NCBI GenBank assembly: GCA_037190485.1
Contig: JBBCJB010000049.1
Span: 1 to 64,000, forward strand
Source of the DNA: Parapedobacter sp037190485
GTDB taxonomy: Bacteria > Bacteroidota > Bacteroidia > Sphingobacteriales > Sphingobacteriaceae
Direction of reading: 5' to 3'
Length of the DNA stretch: 64,000 nucleotides
In this document: positions 26,580-35,714 of the stretch, in pieces
How positions within the stretch are numbered: the stretch's first letter is position 1
Layout: every line of letters begins with the position of its first letter
Made by a program: the position numbers and the translations under genes
The notes under the pieces: model-generated
What the model was told of the DNA's origin: nothing
The model's input: the letters and a program-made list of their open reading frames with translations, nothing else
Databases searched by the model: none

Positions 26580-26607
26580 CCTCCGTTGTGAAACGGGGGA
26601 TTTTTTA
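26580..26607 (+). terminator. Rho-independent terminator
   Basis: CCTCCGTT - GTGA - AACGGGGG (one G-T pair) followed by ATTTTTTATT. It lies between convergent genes ending at 26490 and 26629. Confidence 0.75.
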
Positions 26608-26628
26608 TTCGATCGAGGTTAAGTTCGG

Positions 26629-27012
26629 TCAAGGCAGTAGCCTCCAAGGCGGATCCTTCCGGTTCCGGCCGGCATGGTAGAGGATAAGTCGGTTGCCGTC
26701 GGGGTCTCTCAGCCTGGCTTCACGCCATAGCCAGGGTTGATCGGTGGGCAGGGATTCAAACACCACGCCTTGCGCCTGCAGTTTCCTGACGTCTTCATCG
26801 AGGTCTTCCGTCTCGAAGTAAAGCCATGTATTTTCGTTGCCCGTTTCCTCGGAAGCATGGAGGGAAAAGGTGGCATCGCCGTCCATGCATTCGAACCGGG
26901 CGTATTTGGGCAGCGCTTTCACGATAAGTTTCAAACCGAGGAGCTGGTAGAACGCGATCGAGCGATCGACGTCTTTCACTGAAACGGTTACCTGATTCAA
27001 ATCGAGCTTCAT
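26629..27012 (-). CDS. VOC-family (glyoxalase/bleomycin-resistance-like) protein
   Basis: A 127-aa protein with two beta-alpha-beta-beta-beta modules of the vicinal oxygen chelate fold: LNQVTVSVKDVDRSIAFYQL at the N-terminus and WREARLRDPDGNRLILYHAG at the C-terminus. The first metal position (histidine in glyoxalases) is Asn here, so it may not be a classical glyoxalase. Ligand unknown. It ends a minus-strand run behind the NAD(P)-binding protein (12 bp). Confidence 0.83.
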   Translation of the reverse strand: MKLDLNQVTVSVKDVDRSIAFYQLLGLKLIVKALPKYARFECMDGDATFSLHASEETGNENTWLYFETEDLDEDVRKLQAQGVVFESLPTDQPWLWREARLRDPDGNRLILYHAGRNRKDPPWRLLP

Positions 27013-27024
27013 CTATTCCTGGGG

Positions 27025-27789
27025 TTAGAAAGCGTCGGTGGCTGGACGGTCATAAGCGCTTTTGTCTGCATTGAAAACAACGGGCATCCTACCACGCCAC
27101 CTTGCCCATAATTGACGCTCATCGATCAGGCTTGCCATAAAATGGGCCACGTTTATCCTGCTCACCTTATTTGGCTTGAACAGCGTACCCACCGGAGACA
27201 TGTCCGTCCCGTAAGCAGACACCGTGTTTTCCGTCGTCAGGTTGTCGGGACGGACCACGACCCATTGTATCATCGCGCTGTCCTTCCCGATCGTTTCCCT
27301 AAGGTATTCCGCGGCTTCCTCGTTATCGTTATGCGGGGGCAAGGTTGCGCGGATGATCGCCATCGCGATCTTTTGGGGCAAGGAGATTCGCTCGTTCTCG
27401 TCTTTATTCCTATAGCCCGCCGTATTCATCAGTACAAGCTTGATCGGATCGTAGGGCGCTACTTTTTGAATGGCCTCGCAGAACGAGGCGATGGTATCCG
27501 ACACTAATTTCCGGGGCTTGCCGTAAATGCCTTTCAAAGACATGTTATGTCCAAGGCAGGATGCTATTGCCTGGCAATCCTTGATGTGATGCGCCGCTTC
27601 ATCCGGTGTCATGCCTGTAATGTCGGCTCTTACGATTTCGATCCTGCGGTCGTGGATCCAGCTTTCCGGGATGGTTGCCGATGGACGGACAATGATCTTT
27701 ACGGATCCGTTTTTAAGCAGCAGTTGCGCTACCAAGTGCCTGCCGGTCGCTCCACTCGCCCCTAGTACCAAAGTTTTCCTCGTAGTCAT
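27025..27789 (-). CDS. NAD(P)-binding SDR-like oxidoreductase (NmrA/atypical SDR)
   Basis: A 254-aa Rossmann-fold protein. The nucleotide-binding loop GASGATGRHLV (about residues 10-20) follows the first strand KTLVLGA. IEIVRADITG and MNTAGYRNKDE are typical atypical-SDR blocks. The catalytic Tyr-x3-Lys is not obvious, as in regulatory NmrA-like members. It lies between a Crp/Fnr regulator gene (upstream, same strand) and a VOC protein gene, a combination that may respond to reactive carbonyls, which is inference. Confidence 0.82.
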   Translation of the reverse strand: MTTRKTLVLGASGATGRHLVAQLLLKNGSVKIIVRPSATIPESWIHDRRIEIVRADITGMTPDEAAHHIKDCQAIASCLGHNMSLKGIYGKPRKLVSDTIASFCEAIQKVAPYDPIKLVLMNTAGYRNKDENERISLPQKIAMAIIRATLPPHNDNEEAAEYLRETIGKDSAMIQWVVVRPDNLTTENTVSAYGTDMSPVGTLFKPNKVSRINVAHFMASLIDERQLWARWRGRMPVVFNADKSAYDRPATDAF

Positions 27790-27886
27790 CCCTGATTAAT
27801 TTCGTGATTATCGATGCCGCAATATTACGATGGAATGAAAGGGAAACCCGTTCACTTAAGTTAATAAATGACAATCGAATGGACTT

Positions 27887-28462
27887 CTACTTATTCGTGG
27901 CCAACCTTTTTCGTATCCTGCTGAGCGACTGGGGCATAATGCCTAGGTAGCTCGCTATTTGGTATTGGGGAAATCGCTGTATGATCTGCGGGCGGTCTAC
28001 CAGCAGCCGTTCGTACCGTTCTTCTGGGTTTGAGATCTTGAACGTATCGAATTCATTTTGCTTCTGCGTCAACGCTTTCTCTGACATGACCCTGCACAGC
28101 ATTTCAAACCGGGGGAACCTGGAGAAACCGATGGCTTCAAGCCCGGGGTTGGAAACCAGCAGTACGCTGTCTTCCTGACAGGCGATATTGTATTTTGAAG
28201 GGGAGCCGTCACCTGTACATACGGGGGTAATGATATCCCCTTCCGTGAAGAATTCCGTGGTCCTTTCTTCTCCGTCGACCATATAATAGGTCCTGAGGCA
28301 CCCTTTGATCACCAGGTAGCTGTCCTGGGTTTTCTTTCCCGCTTCCAGCACGGGTTCGCCTTTTTTGAATTCACTCAGCTGAACCAACTCCATGATACCC
28401 GTCTTCTCCTCATCCGAAAACTTCGCGATATGGTCTAAGTAGTTGAAAAGCAAAACTTCCAT
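27887..28462 (-). CDS. Crp/Fnr-family transcriptional regulator
   Basis: 191 aa from ATG 28462 (a TTG five codons upstream is unlikely). An N-terminal cyclic-nucleotide-binding-type beta roll (LSEFKKGEPVLEAGKKTQDS, LVIKGCLRTYYMVDGEERTT, FFTEGDIITP) is followed by a helical linker and a C-terminal winged HTH (RFPQYQIASYLGIMPQSLSR). The FNR iron-sulfur cysteine set is absent. It probably controls the adjacent SDR/VOC genes. Confidence 0.87.
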   Translation of the reverse strand: MEVLLFNYLDHIAKFSDEEKTGIMELVQLSEFKKGEPVLEAGKKTQDSYLVIKGCLRTYYMVDGEERTTEFFTEGDIITPVCTGDGSPSKYNIACQEDSVLLVSNPGLEAIGFSRFPRFEMLCRVMSEKALTQKQNEFDTFKISNPEERYERLLVDRPQIIQRFPQYQIASYLGIMPQSLSRIRKRLATNK

Positions 28463-28530
28463 GATATCCTGAACCAAAACTTGCTGTAAAACCGAATTGC
28501 CGATTGTCCTGTAAATCTAACCTTTTTTTC

Positions 28531-28538
28531 CAAACGTA
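28531..28538 (-). promoter_or_regulatory. TAnnTTTG box for the Crp/Fnr gene
   Basis: On the minus strand this reads TACGTTTG, a perfect match to the Bacteroidota -7 consensus, about 69 bases before the ATG at 28462. The remaining gap up to 28872 holds no gene I can support. Confidence 0.55.
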
Positions 28539-28872
28539 CAACGCAATTGCCTATGCCGCGCTTGAAGATAGCTTAAACCGGCAATACGGACGATTTTCGG
28601 ACTATCAAGCGCTTGTAGTAGATAGTTTACATTTGGGCAAGATGTGTGTTGAAAGTTTGTGAGTCAGTATTAGGATATTTACTTTTGACCGTCAAACGGG
28701 TTAGAAACCTAAATTTAGCTAACGATTTTTATCCAACATGCTTCGCAAAATATTGAAAGCGGCCCATTGCCATGACGACAGAAGAACTGACAATCATTCG
28801 GATGTATTAACCGATAGCTAATCGTAATTGGCCGGAAACTAGCAATGCACTTTACATAACCAATTTAAGTCG

Positions 28873-29325
28873 ATGAAATTTCTTTTGCTGATCCAATTTG
28901 TAGTAGTCGGTTCTTGCCAATCGGGTACGTCGCAAGACCGTGACGATTCAGTACCTGGATTTCCTGCTTTTTGGGAGCGATTCAAGTCTGCTATCGTTCA
29001 TGGCGATCGGCTAACGGTTGAACAGCTGACTGTCATGCCCTTCCGTGATCACTATAACGATATTTATGACGAAGAGCATTCGCTTTCTTGTAATGATGCA
29101 GCGGAATTTCTGCGGAATTTCGAATTGATTTTCGATGAGTACGTTGTCTTGGCAATCAAAAGGGACAATTTCAGGGGGTATGATAACAAGCATTCCCCTG
29201 ATGGCGACATTATCGGGGTCGATGACTTCCTGCTTACCGTAAACCATCCGCAACGGCCAAAGGACCTGCTTTTTAGAAAGACGGATAACGGCTATCGGTT
29301 GGTTTCTATACACTATTATGAGTAA
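28873..29325 (+). CDS. Lipoprotein of unknown function
   Basis: A 150-aa protein with a lipobox (FVVVGSC, cysteine at residue 15). The mature part (FPAFWERFKSAIVHGDRLTV, SCNDAAEFLRNFELIFDEYV) resembles a common class of small Bacteroidota exported proteins with an NTF2-like or helical core. No catalytic residues are assigned. It is followed 33 bp later by the NlpC/P60 gene, probably in one operon. Confidence 0.62.
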   Translation: MKFLLLIQFVVVGSCQSGTSQDRDDSVPGFPAFWERFKSAIVHGDRLTVEQLTVMPFRDHYNDIYDEEHSLSCNDAAEFLRNFELIFDEYVVLAIKRDNFRGYDNKHSPDGDIIGVDDFLLTVNHPQRPKDLLFRKTDNGYRLVSIHYYE

Positions 29326-29358
29326 TTGCGTAATAATCATTTTATAAATTCATTTGAT

Positions 29359-30609
29359 ATGAAAAAAAGTACATTGTGGCCGCTATTGTTTTTGTTGGTC
29401 TTTGTCGGCTCCTGCCGTAAGGACGGTGAGGAGAAAATCAATCGAATTGACGACCCAGAGGCCCTTTCACAGACCGAGGTCGAAACGTTGGATCGGATGC
29501 CCGAAGCTATCGGATTCAGCCACAACACCGTCGTGCTGCCCAATGGTGAAACCCTTGAAGACTATTTGACGGAAGTGGACGAAGCATTTGTCCGGAAATG
29601 GATGGGAACAGACGTTGGTCCCTATGCTAACCTCGGGCCGCAGGATGCCCGAAACCTGTTGATTGCGCGCATAACCGCGGTGGCATTGAATCTCACCGAC
29701 AGAAGCAAGCACCAAAAAGCCAGTGAAGGTCCTGGCAAGCCGGCACAAAATGGGTTGGCTTACTCCTGGGGTTCAAAAGACCATACCAAGCGGCAAGCCC
29801 CTCCCGGTGGCGGCACGGCCTGTACCCATCAGGTTTACGGTCTGGACTGTTCAGGTTTTGTCCACCAACTGTTTGTCAACGCCGGCGTATCATTGCCTAC
29901 AGGCCCTGCAGATTCCCAACGCAAGGAAACCGTATTGCAGAACGCCATCAAGTCTTCGATTCCCTCATTGGACAAGGTCAAAGTAGAAGACCTGGGTGCC
30001 ATACCAACGGCAGACTTCGAGACTGGGGACATTATTTACTGGACAAATGAAAGTGGCGTTGCAACGCATATCGGAGTTATACTCAAGGATGTGGGAGGGA
30101 AATTGGCTGTCTTTCAGTCAAACGGATCTTCCGGGGCCGACGCCGGGCAATGCGACGGCAACCTTGGGCAAAACAGGGGAGCAAGGCGACTGCAGTTAAA
30201 CGACCCGTATTGGTTCGGGTCAACGAAACCCTACGCTATTACACGTATCAATGCAGAGATTAGCGGTCAATGGACACTTTTCATGCGGTGTGAGGGATAT
30301 GCAACGGACGCGATAACATTGCAGTTACAATTCCCCACGACAAATGCCAATACCTTTTCGATTACCGGTTCGGGCATCGATTATGACAATCTAGCCTTGG
30401 TTTGTTCCGGGGAACTTGCCTACGATAAGGCCAAAAATGTACTGAGTGGTACGATAAGGAACAGTAAGCCGGCCACACCGACCTTCTATCGCTATGACAG
30501 TTTTTCGGTCAAGCTGGATAGGGACGAAACGGAGTACTTCAACATGGTGCTGGGAGAAAATCGTGAAGCAGGATGTCCGGTAGAAGGCCGCTTGCTTAAT
30601 AATGAATAG
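29359..30609 (+). CDS. NlpC/P60-type cell-wall hydrolase lipoprotein
   Basis: 416 aa from ATG 29359; the in-frame start 11 codons earlier lacks a signal-like sequence. The lipobox LVFVGSC anchors it. Residues about 130-290 form an NlpC/P60 papain-like domain: catalytic C164 in YGLDCSGFVHQL and H237 in VATHIGVIL, with GDIIYW before the His. It probably cleaves peptidoglycan stem peptides. The roughly 110-residue C-terminus is a separate beta-rich domain of unknown role. A strong terminator follows. Confidence 0.83.
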   Translation: MKKSTLWPLLFLLVFVGSCRKDGEEKINRIDDPEALSQTEVETLDRMPEAIGFSHNTVVLPNGETLEDYLTEVDEAFVRKWMGTDVGPYANLGPQDARNLLIARITAVALNLTDRSKHQKASEGPGKPAQNGLAYSWGSKDHTKRQAPPGGGTACTHQVYGLDCSGFVHQLFVNAGVSLPTGPADSQRKETVLQNAIKSSIPSLDKVKVEDLGAIPTADFETGDIIYWTNESGVATHIGVILKDVGGKLAVFQSNGSSGADAGQCDGNLGQNRGARRLQLNDPYWFGSTKPYAITRINAEISGQWTLFMRCEGYATDAITLQLQFPTTNANTFSITGSGIDYDNLALVCSGELAYDKAKNVLSGTIRNSKPATPTFYRYDSFSVKLDRDETEYFNMVLGENREAGCPVEGRLLNNE

Positions 30610-30658
30610 TCCAGGTCACGTTCTTGCTGTGCTGGTAAGTTTAGGTTGATTAAATGAA

Positions 30659-30702
30659 GAGCCTGGCTGTTTCCAAACGAAACAGCCAGGCTCTTTGCTT
30701 TT
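30659..30702 (+). terminator. Strong Rho-independent terminator
   Basis: A perfect 15-bp stem (GAGCCTGGCTGTTTC / GAAACAGCCAGGCTC) with loop CAAAC, followed by TTTGCTTTT. It ends the NlpC/P60 operon. Confidence 0.9.
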
Positions 30703-30759
30703 CAGGAACTTAAACTTGCGTTCAAGCAATCCAAAAAATAGATTGCTTGCGTGAGTTGG

Positions 30760-30882
30760 CTATTCCCCAGCCAACCGCAAAACCTTCTTTCCCTCTTCAG
30801 TCGTGTAATAGGCTTTGTTACGCTTATCCGTTGGAATACATGGATTGTTTTCAGTTCCGCTTATCACGTCAATATTAGTCAT
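30760..30882 (-). CDS. Small 40-aa protein at the end of the XRE cassette
   Basis: ATG 30882 to TAG 30760 (MTNIDVISGTENNPCIPTDK, then RNKAYYTTEEGKKVLRLAGE). It starts 3 bp after the stop of the frameshifted gene, so it is likely the last gene of the minus-strand cassette. A 9-bp inverted repeat (CAAGCAATC/GATTGCTTG, 30723-30749) lies just downstream. Function unknown. Confidence 0.5.
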   Translation of the reverse strand: MTNIDVISGTENNPCIPTDKRNKAYYTTEEGKKVLRLAGE

Positions 30883-30885
30883 CGT

Positions 30886-31541
30886 TTAATGGTCGCGAGG
30901 AGAGATGGATCTAGATATTTGATTGATTGCATTTTCAAGGGAGTAAGTTTGTTGGGTTCCGTAGACGTCGTCGTGGTAATAGTACATTTTATTTGATTTT
31001 TTAAAGTATATTTTCTTTGTGCCATAGCGGAAGAAAATTACTGTATAAACTGTACACCGTCCATATCTAATAGAATATTTGTCAGTTTGATCGCTGATGG
31101 CCAAATGGTTCTTTGCGGATAAATGTGGAGCGGCTAAACTCGATGATGGCATGTATTTCATTTCCAAAAATTTATTTAGGTATTCTATGGAATGAAATTC
31201 TTTCTTGTATTTCGCCTCATTTATAAAAACAATGTATTCAGGCTTACCGTCCAATTGTAATATTAGAACGTCTTCGTCTAAAAAGCCTTGCCTTAACAAG
31301 TAATTTCCTTCTTCTGTTTCAATAGCATGGAATTTTCACCAAAATATTCCCAGGAACCTCTTTTTGCTAGGCCACGTTCTGAAATAATAAGTTGATTATT
31401 GTCCCTAAAAATAAAAGTATTTTTCTCTTCTTCGATGTTGCTCAGGGAGACCCAATGCTTGTTCATAAGTAACGCTAGGTCGTTTAACCGCTTGCTATAC
31501 CTTTGAAAGGTAGAGATTAAGTCTAACAGAAAGGTTTTCAT
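30886..31541 (-). pseudogene. Unknown gene interrupted by a -1 frameshift
   Basis: Two overlapping frames together make one coherent protein of about 218 aa. Frame one (from ATG 31541) reads up to SWEYFGEN. Adding one A to the A4 run (T4 at 31333-31336 on the plus strand) joins it to KFHAIETEEGNYLLRQGF and on to the stop at 30886. The second frame has no good start of its own. The loss is either a real mutation, a sequencing error or a slippery site. The protein family is not recognised. It lies between an XRE regulator and a 40-aa gene, all AT-rich. Confidence 0.7.
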
Positions 31542-31640
31542 ATAGTTTCTTTTAAGTAACGCCCTAGCGGTTTTAGTTAATTTTCCGTATCCATAAAATC
31601 CTCTTTTCGAACCTTTATCATTCGTAGAGGGAGAACTTGC

Positions 31641-32153
31641 TTATTTCTTCTGCGTGTACAAATTGGTACCACCTTTTGTAGGGTGGGGTTGGATGTCTAT
31701 TATATTTGGCATGGCTTTAAGTTCATTCTGTATTGACGTTCCTAGGAAATTCCATCCGAATTTTTTGAAAAATCTCGTGATCTCATTAATTTCTTTGGGG
31801 GAGGAAAGGAATTTACTTGGAAGTAGTTTGTGTTTAACGGCGTATTTTATAGTTGGTTTTTTATTCAAAATCACATGTATCTCAACAAAATCCCTGTACT
31901 TGTCGGCAAGCTCATCCCGAATATCTTTCCGAACAATAAAATTCTCTTTTGATAAGTCCTCAATTTTATAGTCGGTGAAAGCTAATATTTTATCAATGAG
32001 ATTGAGGTTATACCCCGTTTTCCCGCTTTCAACATTGATAATAGTCGCTCTTGATAGGTCTGTCATTTCCGCGAATTTGAGTTGGGACAAGTCTAACGCT
32101 TCCCTTAATGCCTTTACATTTCGGCCAATAATTTTTCTTGCTGTATTTCCCAT
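31641..32153 (-). CDS. XRE-family HTH regulator with C-terminal extension
   Basis: 170 aa. The N-terminal HTH_3 domain is clear (NVKALREALDLSQLKFAEMT, then LSRATIINVESGKTGYNLNL). The extension (about residues 75-170) is lysine-rich with an unknown fold and could bind a ligand or partner. It leads a minus-strand AT-rich cassette with the frameshifted gene (99 bp on) and the 40-aa gene. The arrangement resembles a toxin-antitoxin or small defence unit with its repressor. Confidence 0.82.
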   Translation of the reverse strand: MGNTARKIIGRNVKALREALDLSQLKFAEMTDLSRATIINVESGKTGYNLNLIDKILAFTDYKIEDLSKENFIVRKDIRDELADKYRDFVEIHVILNKKPTIKYAVKHKLLPSKFLSSPKEINEITRFFKKFGWNFLGTSIQNELKAMPNIIDIQPHPTKGGTNLYTQKK

Positions 32154-32352
32154 ACAGCAAATTCAAGAATTGAAATTATTTGTAATTGACTACGAAATTG
32201 TATTATTATAAATAATTTTATATATTTGTTACGTCAAATCATAAGATTTGATTTTGAATTTTAAGGCATTAATTAAAAGTCTTGCTCCCACATTCTGACG
32301 ACGGCTTGCAAGGCAGCAGAATATATGCCCCAACACTATCTTTTGAAAGTGC

Positions 32353-32560
32353 TATCTTTGGCATGTAAAAAAGATAAGTGTGGGGCCTGCTGTGAACCCA
32401 TGAAGCCGTAAGTCGTCAGAAAATTTATGTGGGACATGGGATGCAGGCTCCACACTTATTATTTGGTGGACTCATCCCGATAAGCAAGGCTTGTGAAAGC
32501 AAGCCGATGAAAAGAGAAACAACCAATCGAATTAACCACGCAACCCCTCCAAACAGGAGG
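32353..32560 (+). ncRNA. Structured RNA candidate upstream of the SusC operon
   Basis: A TATCTTTG box (32353-32360) precedes a strong structured stretch. 32374-32390 (ATAAGTGTGGGGCCTGC) pairs with 32443-32459 (GCAGGCTCCACACTTAT) with one wobble or mismatch. CCCAT/ATGGG nests inside. Further on are GGCTTG/CAAGCC and CCCCTCC/GGAGGGG hairpins. An alternative pairing TCTGACGAC/GTCGTCAGA reaches back to about 32294. I do not recognise it as 6S RNA, tmRNA or RNase P. It could be an independent sRNA or the leader of the SusC operon. Confidence 0.45.
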
Positions 32561-32629
32561 GGAGCCACAGCGCTAGGCATCACCGCCTACGACAAGCTGT
32601 TTGCCATAAAACCCAAATCCCCAATATAG
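32507..32629 (+). CDS. Possible 40-aa small ORF between the RNA element and SusC
   Basis: ATG 32507 to TAG 32629 encodes MKRETTNRINHATPPNRRGA then TALGITAYDKLFAIKPKSPI. The basic, proline-containing peptide has credible composition but no known family. It overlaps the last hairpin of the structured region, so it may instead be incidental. From 32630 to 32706 nothing else is seen. Confidence 0.3.
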   Translation: MKRETTNRINHATPPNRRGATALGITAYDKLFAIKPKSPI

Positions 32630-32712
32630 CATTTTCGCTTCGTGCCGTGGAGACCACCAGGTCGTTAACGGTAGGATTATTAACCTTTTTTTCACTAAAG
32701 ACATGAATGATC

Positions 32713-35697
32713 ATGAAGCAAAATCTACGCTTCCGGGGAGGCTATTGCCCGAAGCGAATACAACCGTTATACCTTTTATTTATTATTTTCCTACTCACCG
32801 GAGTGGGAGGGAATGGGGCTTTCGCCCAGACCCGTTTATCCGGTAAGGTCACCGACAGCCTCGGCAGCGCCATCGAGCGCGCCACCGTGCACGTGAAATC
32901 CACCGATACCCAGACCGCCACCGATGCCCGCGGCTTCTTCGAGATAACCGCGGCCAACGATGCCGTGCTCATGGTCTCCGCGCTCGGCTACAAGCGGCAG
33001 GAAGTTCCCGTGATGGGGCAGGGGAGCGTGGCCATCATCCTCCAGCCCGCCGCCAATGAATTGGAAGAGGTGGAGATCAATGCGGGTTATTACACCACGA
33101 CCAGGAGGACGAGCACGGGGAACATCTCGCGGATCGATTCCGAGACGATAAGCCAACAACCGGTGAACAGCCCGCTGGCAGCCATGGTCGGACGGATGCC
33201 CGGGGTGAGGATGGTGCAACAAAGTGGATATGCAGGGAGTGCATTCACCGTAGAGATCCGGGGTCGGAACAGCCTTCGCGATGACGGAAACGATCCGTTG
33301 TATATCGTCAACGGGGTCCCTTTTCCGTCGACGCCCATGAACCAGCTCAACAGCGTCGTCCGCTTCTCGAATCCGCTGAACGCGATCAATCCATCGGACA
33401 TCGAGAGCATCGAGGTGCTGAAGGATGCCGATGCCACGGCGATCTATGGTAGCCGCGGGGCCAATGGGGTCATACTGATCACCACCAAACAGGGGAAGGC
33501 GGGGCAGGGGCTGGACGTGAACGTGCAGGTTAGCACGGGGTTCAGCCGGGTTTCCCGCTTCATGGAACTGCTGGACCGGGAGCAATACCTGTCCATGCGC
33601 AGGGAGGCGTTCAAGAATGATGGCATCGCGCCGAATGCCGGCAATGCGCCCGATCTGTTATCGTGGGACACGACCCGTCAAACCGATTGGCAACGGGAGC
33701 TGATCGGGGGCACGGGCGCGCAGCACATGGCCAGCGCGTCCCTATCCGGAGGGGCGGGAGGTATCAGCTACCACATGGCCGGCACGTTCTCCAGGGAGAC
33801 CACGGTGATGCCGGGCGACCTTTCATACCGACGGGGCGGCGGTAACACCTCGCTGGGGTATCGCAGCGGGGATGGCCGGTTTTCGGTCCGGGCCACGATC
33901 AATTATGCGATCAGTGCAAACAGCCTTCCCACCGATAACCTGTCGTCCGCCGCGTTGCGGTTGGCGCCCAACGCGCCGGAACCCTACATCGATGGCAACC
34001 TGAATTGGTCAGGAGGCACATGGGACAACCCGTACGTGTTCTTGGAGCAGCGCCATTCGATAGGCACCGACCACCTCATCACCAATTTGCAATTGGATTA
34101 TGGGTTGCCGTTGGGTCTTGCCTTCAGCGTGCGCCTCAGCCATTCGAAGCTGGGCCTGAAGGAGAAGACCTTGATGCCGCTGCGGACCGTCAAGCCGGTG
34201 TCGGGGGCCAACAGGGTACACAGCATGGCGCAGGCGGCCAACCAGGAAGGAGGACTGAATTTCGAGCCGCAGCTCAAGTACCGCCGTGGATTGGCCGCTG
34301 GCACCATCGACGTGATGCTCGGGGCCGCATGGCAGGAAAACAGGCGCGACGGCGAAACCATCACGGCGCAGGGCTTCCCGTCGGAAAGGTTGATGGAAAG
34401 CCTGCGTTCCGCCGAACAGCTGACCGGCCGGTCCAACCATTCCCTGTACCGATACCAGGCCGTATTCGGGAGGATCGCCTACGCCAGTGCCGATCGGTAC
34501 CTGCTCAACCTGACGTTCCGCCGCGATGGGAGCAGCCGGTTCGGGTCGGGCAAGCAATTGGGCGATTTCGGGGCTGTCGGGGCCGCCTGGATCTTCTCCG
34601 AGGAAAACGCCGTGAAGCGTAGCCTCCCGTTCCTTTCGCTCGGGAAATTGCGCGCCAGCTATGGCACGACCGGCAGCGACCAGATAGGGGATTACGGGTA
34701 TCTGGATACCTACACGGCCACCCTGGCCTATCTGGAACCTGCCATTTTGCCCACCAGGCTCGCCAATCCGCTGTTCGGGTGGGAGCGGAACAGGAAACTG
34801 GAGCTGGCGATCGACCTGGCCGTCCTCGAAGGCAGGTTCGAGGTGAACGCCGGGTATTTCCGCAACCGATCGTCCGATCAACTCGTCGGCTACAGCCTGC
34901 CGGCCGTCACCGGTTTTGAATCCGTACAGGCCAACTTCCCGGCCACGGTGCAGAACAGCGGGTATGAGATCGAGGCACGGAGCGCGAACCTAGCGACAGG
35001 GGCATTCAGTTGGACCACCTATGCACACCTGACCCTCCCGTACAATAGATTGCTTGCGTTCCCGGATATCGAGCGATCATCCTACAATACGCTGATCGTG
35101 GGGGAACCCAGGCCGGTCACCCGGCTTTATGTGTTCGAGGCCGTCGACGGCGCGACCGGGGCCTATCGGTTCAAGGACCTGGATGCGAGCGGGAACATAA
35201 CCGCGACAGGGGATCGCCGGGTCATGTCGCGGCCCGTGGAGCTATACGGCGGGATGGAGAACAGCCTTGCATGGAAGGGGTTCTCGGTGAGCGTTTTCCT
35301 CCAATACGTCCGCCGGATGGATAACGGCTATCGCAGCCTGTTCGGGATGCCGGGTACGCTGCAGAACCAGCCCGTGGAAGTGATGCGTCGCTGGCGTGCC
35401 AGCGACGACATCACGGATGTCGCCAGGTTTTCGCGCGGGAGTACCACCGCATACTCCCAGTTTTTGTCCAGTACGGCAAACTTCAGCGGGGAGCGCTCGT
35501 TCATCCGGCTCCGGAACGTGGCGGTCTCCTGGCAACTGCCGAAGCGGCTGTGCCAAGCCTTGACGCTTCGGCAGGTTGCGCTCAATTTACATGGACAGAA
35601 TCTACATACGTGGACCAAATTCAAAGGCTATGACCCGGAAGCATTTACGTTGCCATTGCCACGAACCGTCGTTGCCGGTGCAAATGTGATTTTTTAA
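32713..35697 (+). CDS. SusC/RagA-family TonB-linked outer-membrane transporter
   Basis: About 994 aa; ATG 32707 two codons earlier is equally possible. The signal peptide ends near GAFAQ. A CarboxypepD-like domain (LSGKVTDSLGSAIERATVHV) is followed by the plug (GRMPGVRMVQQSGYAGSAF, VEIRGRNSLRDDGNDPLYIV, then DATAIYGSRGANGVILITTK). The large barrel ends in a typical terminal strand with F. It imports an oligosaccharide or peptide together with the SusD-like lipoprotein encoded 18 bp downstream. No glycanase is adjacent, and thioredoxin-like and redox genes follow, so the substrate may be a peptide rather than a glycan (inference). Confidence 0.95.
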   Translation: MKQNLRFRGGYCPKRIQPLYLLFIIFLLTGVGGNGAFAQTRLSGKVTDSLGSAIERATVHVKSTDTQTATDARGFFEITAANDAVLMVSALGYKRQEVPVMGQGSVAIILQPAANELEEVEINAGYYTTTRRTSTGNISRIDSETISQQPVNSPLAAMVGRMPGVRMVQQSGYAGSAFTVEIRGRNSLRDDGNDPLYIVNGVPFPSTPMNQLNSVVRFSNPLNAINPSDIESIEVLKDADATAIYGSRGANGVILITTKQGKAGQGLDVNVQVSTGFSRVSRFMELLDREQYLSMRREAFKNDGIAPNAGNAPDLLSWDTTRQTDWQRELIGGTGAQHMASASLSGGAGGISYHMAGTFSRETTVMPGDLSYRRGGGNTSLGYRSGDGRFSVRATINYAISANSLPTDNLSSAALRLAPNAPEPYIDGNLNWSGGTWDNPYVFLEQRHSIGTDHLITNLQLDYGLPLGLAFSVRLSHSKLGLKEKTLMPLRTVKPVSGANRVHSMAQAANQEGGLNFEPQLKYRRGLAAGTIDVMLGAAWQENRRDGETITAQGFPSERLMESLRSAEQLTGRSNHSLYRYQAVFGRIAYASADRYLLNLTFRRDGSSRFGSGKQLGDFGAVGAAWIFSEENAVKRSLPFLSLGKLRASYGTTGSDQIGDYGYLDTYTATLAYLEPAILPTRLANPLFGWERNRKLELAIDLAVLEGRFEVNAGYFRNRSSDQLVGYSLPAVTGFESVQANFPATVQNSGYEIEARSANLATGAFSWTTYAHLTLPYNRLLAFPDIERSSYNTLIVGEPRPVTRLYVFEAVDGATGAYRFKDLDASGNITATGDRRVMSRPVELYGGMENSLAWKGFSVSVFLQYVRRMDNGYRSLFGMPGTLQNQPVEVMRRWRASDDITDVARFSRGSTTAYSQFLSSTANFSGERSFIRLRNVAVSWQLPKRLCQALTLRQVALNLHGQNLHTWTKFKGYDPEAFTLPLPRTVVAGANVIF

Positions 35698-35714
35698 CAT
35701 AAAACAGAAATGAA

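Noticed and set aside
32353..32560. 6S RNA, tmRNA or RNase P RNA
   Set aside because: Lacks tag-peptide/acceptor-stem features of tmRNA, the conserved RNase P core and a convincing central-bubble hairpin of 6S RNA.
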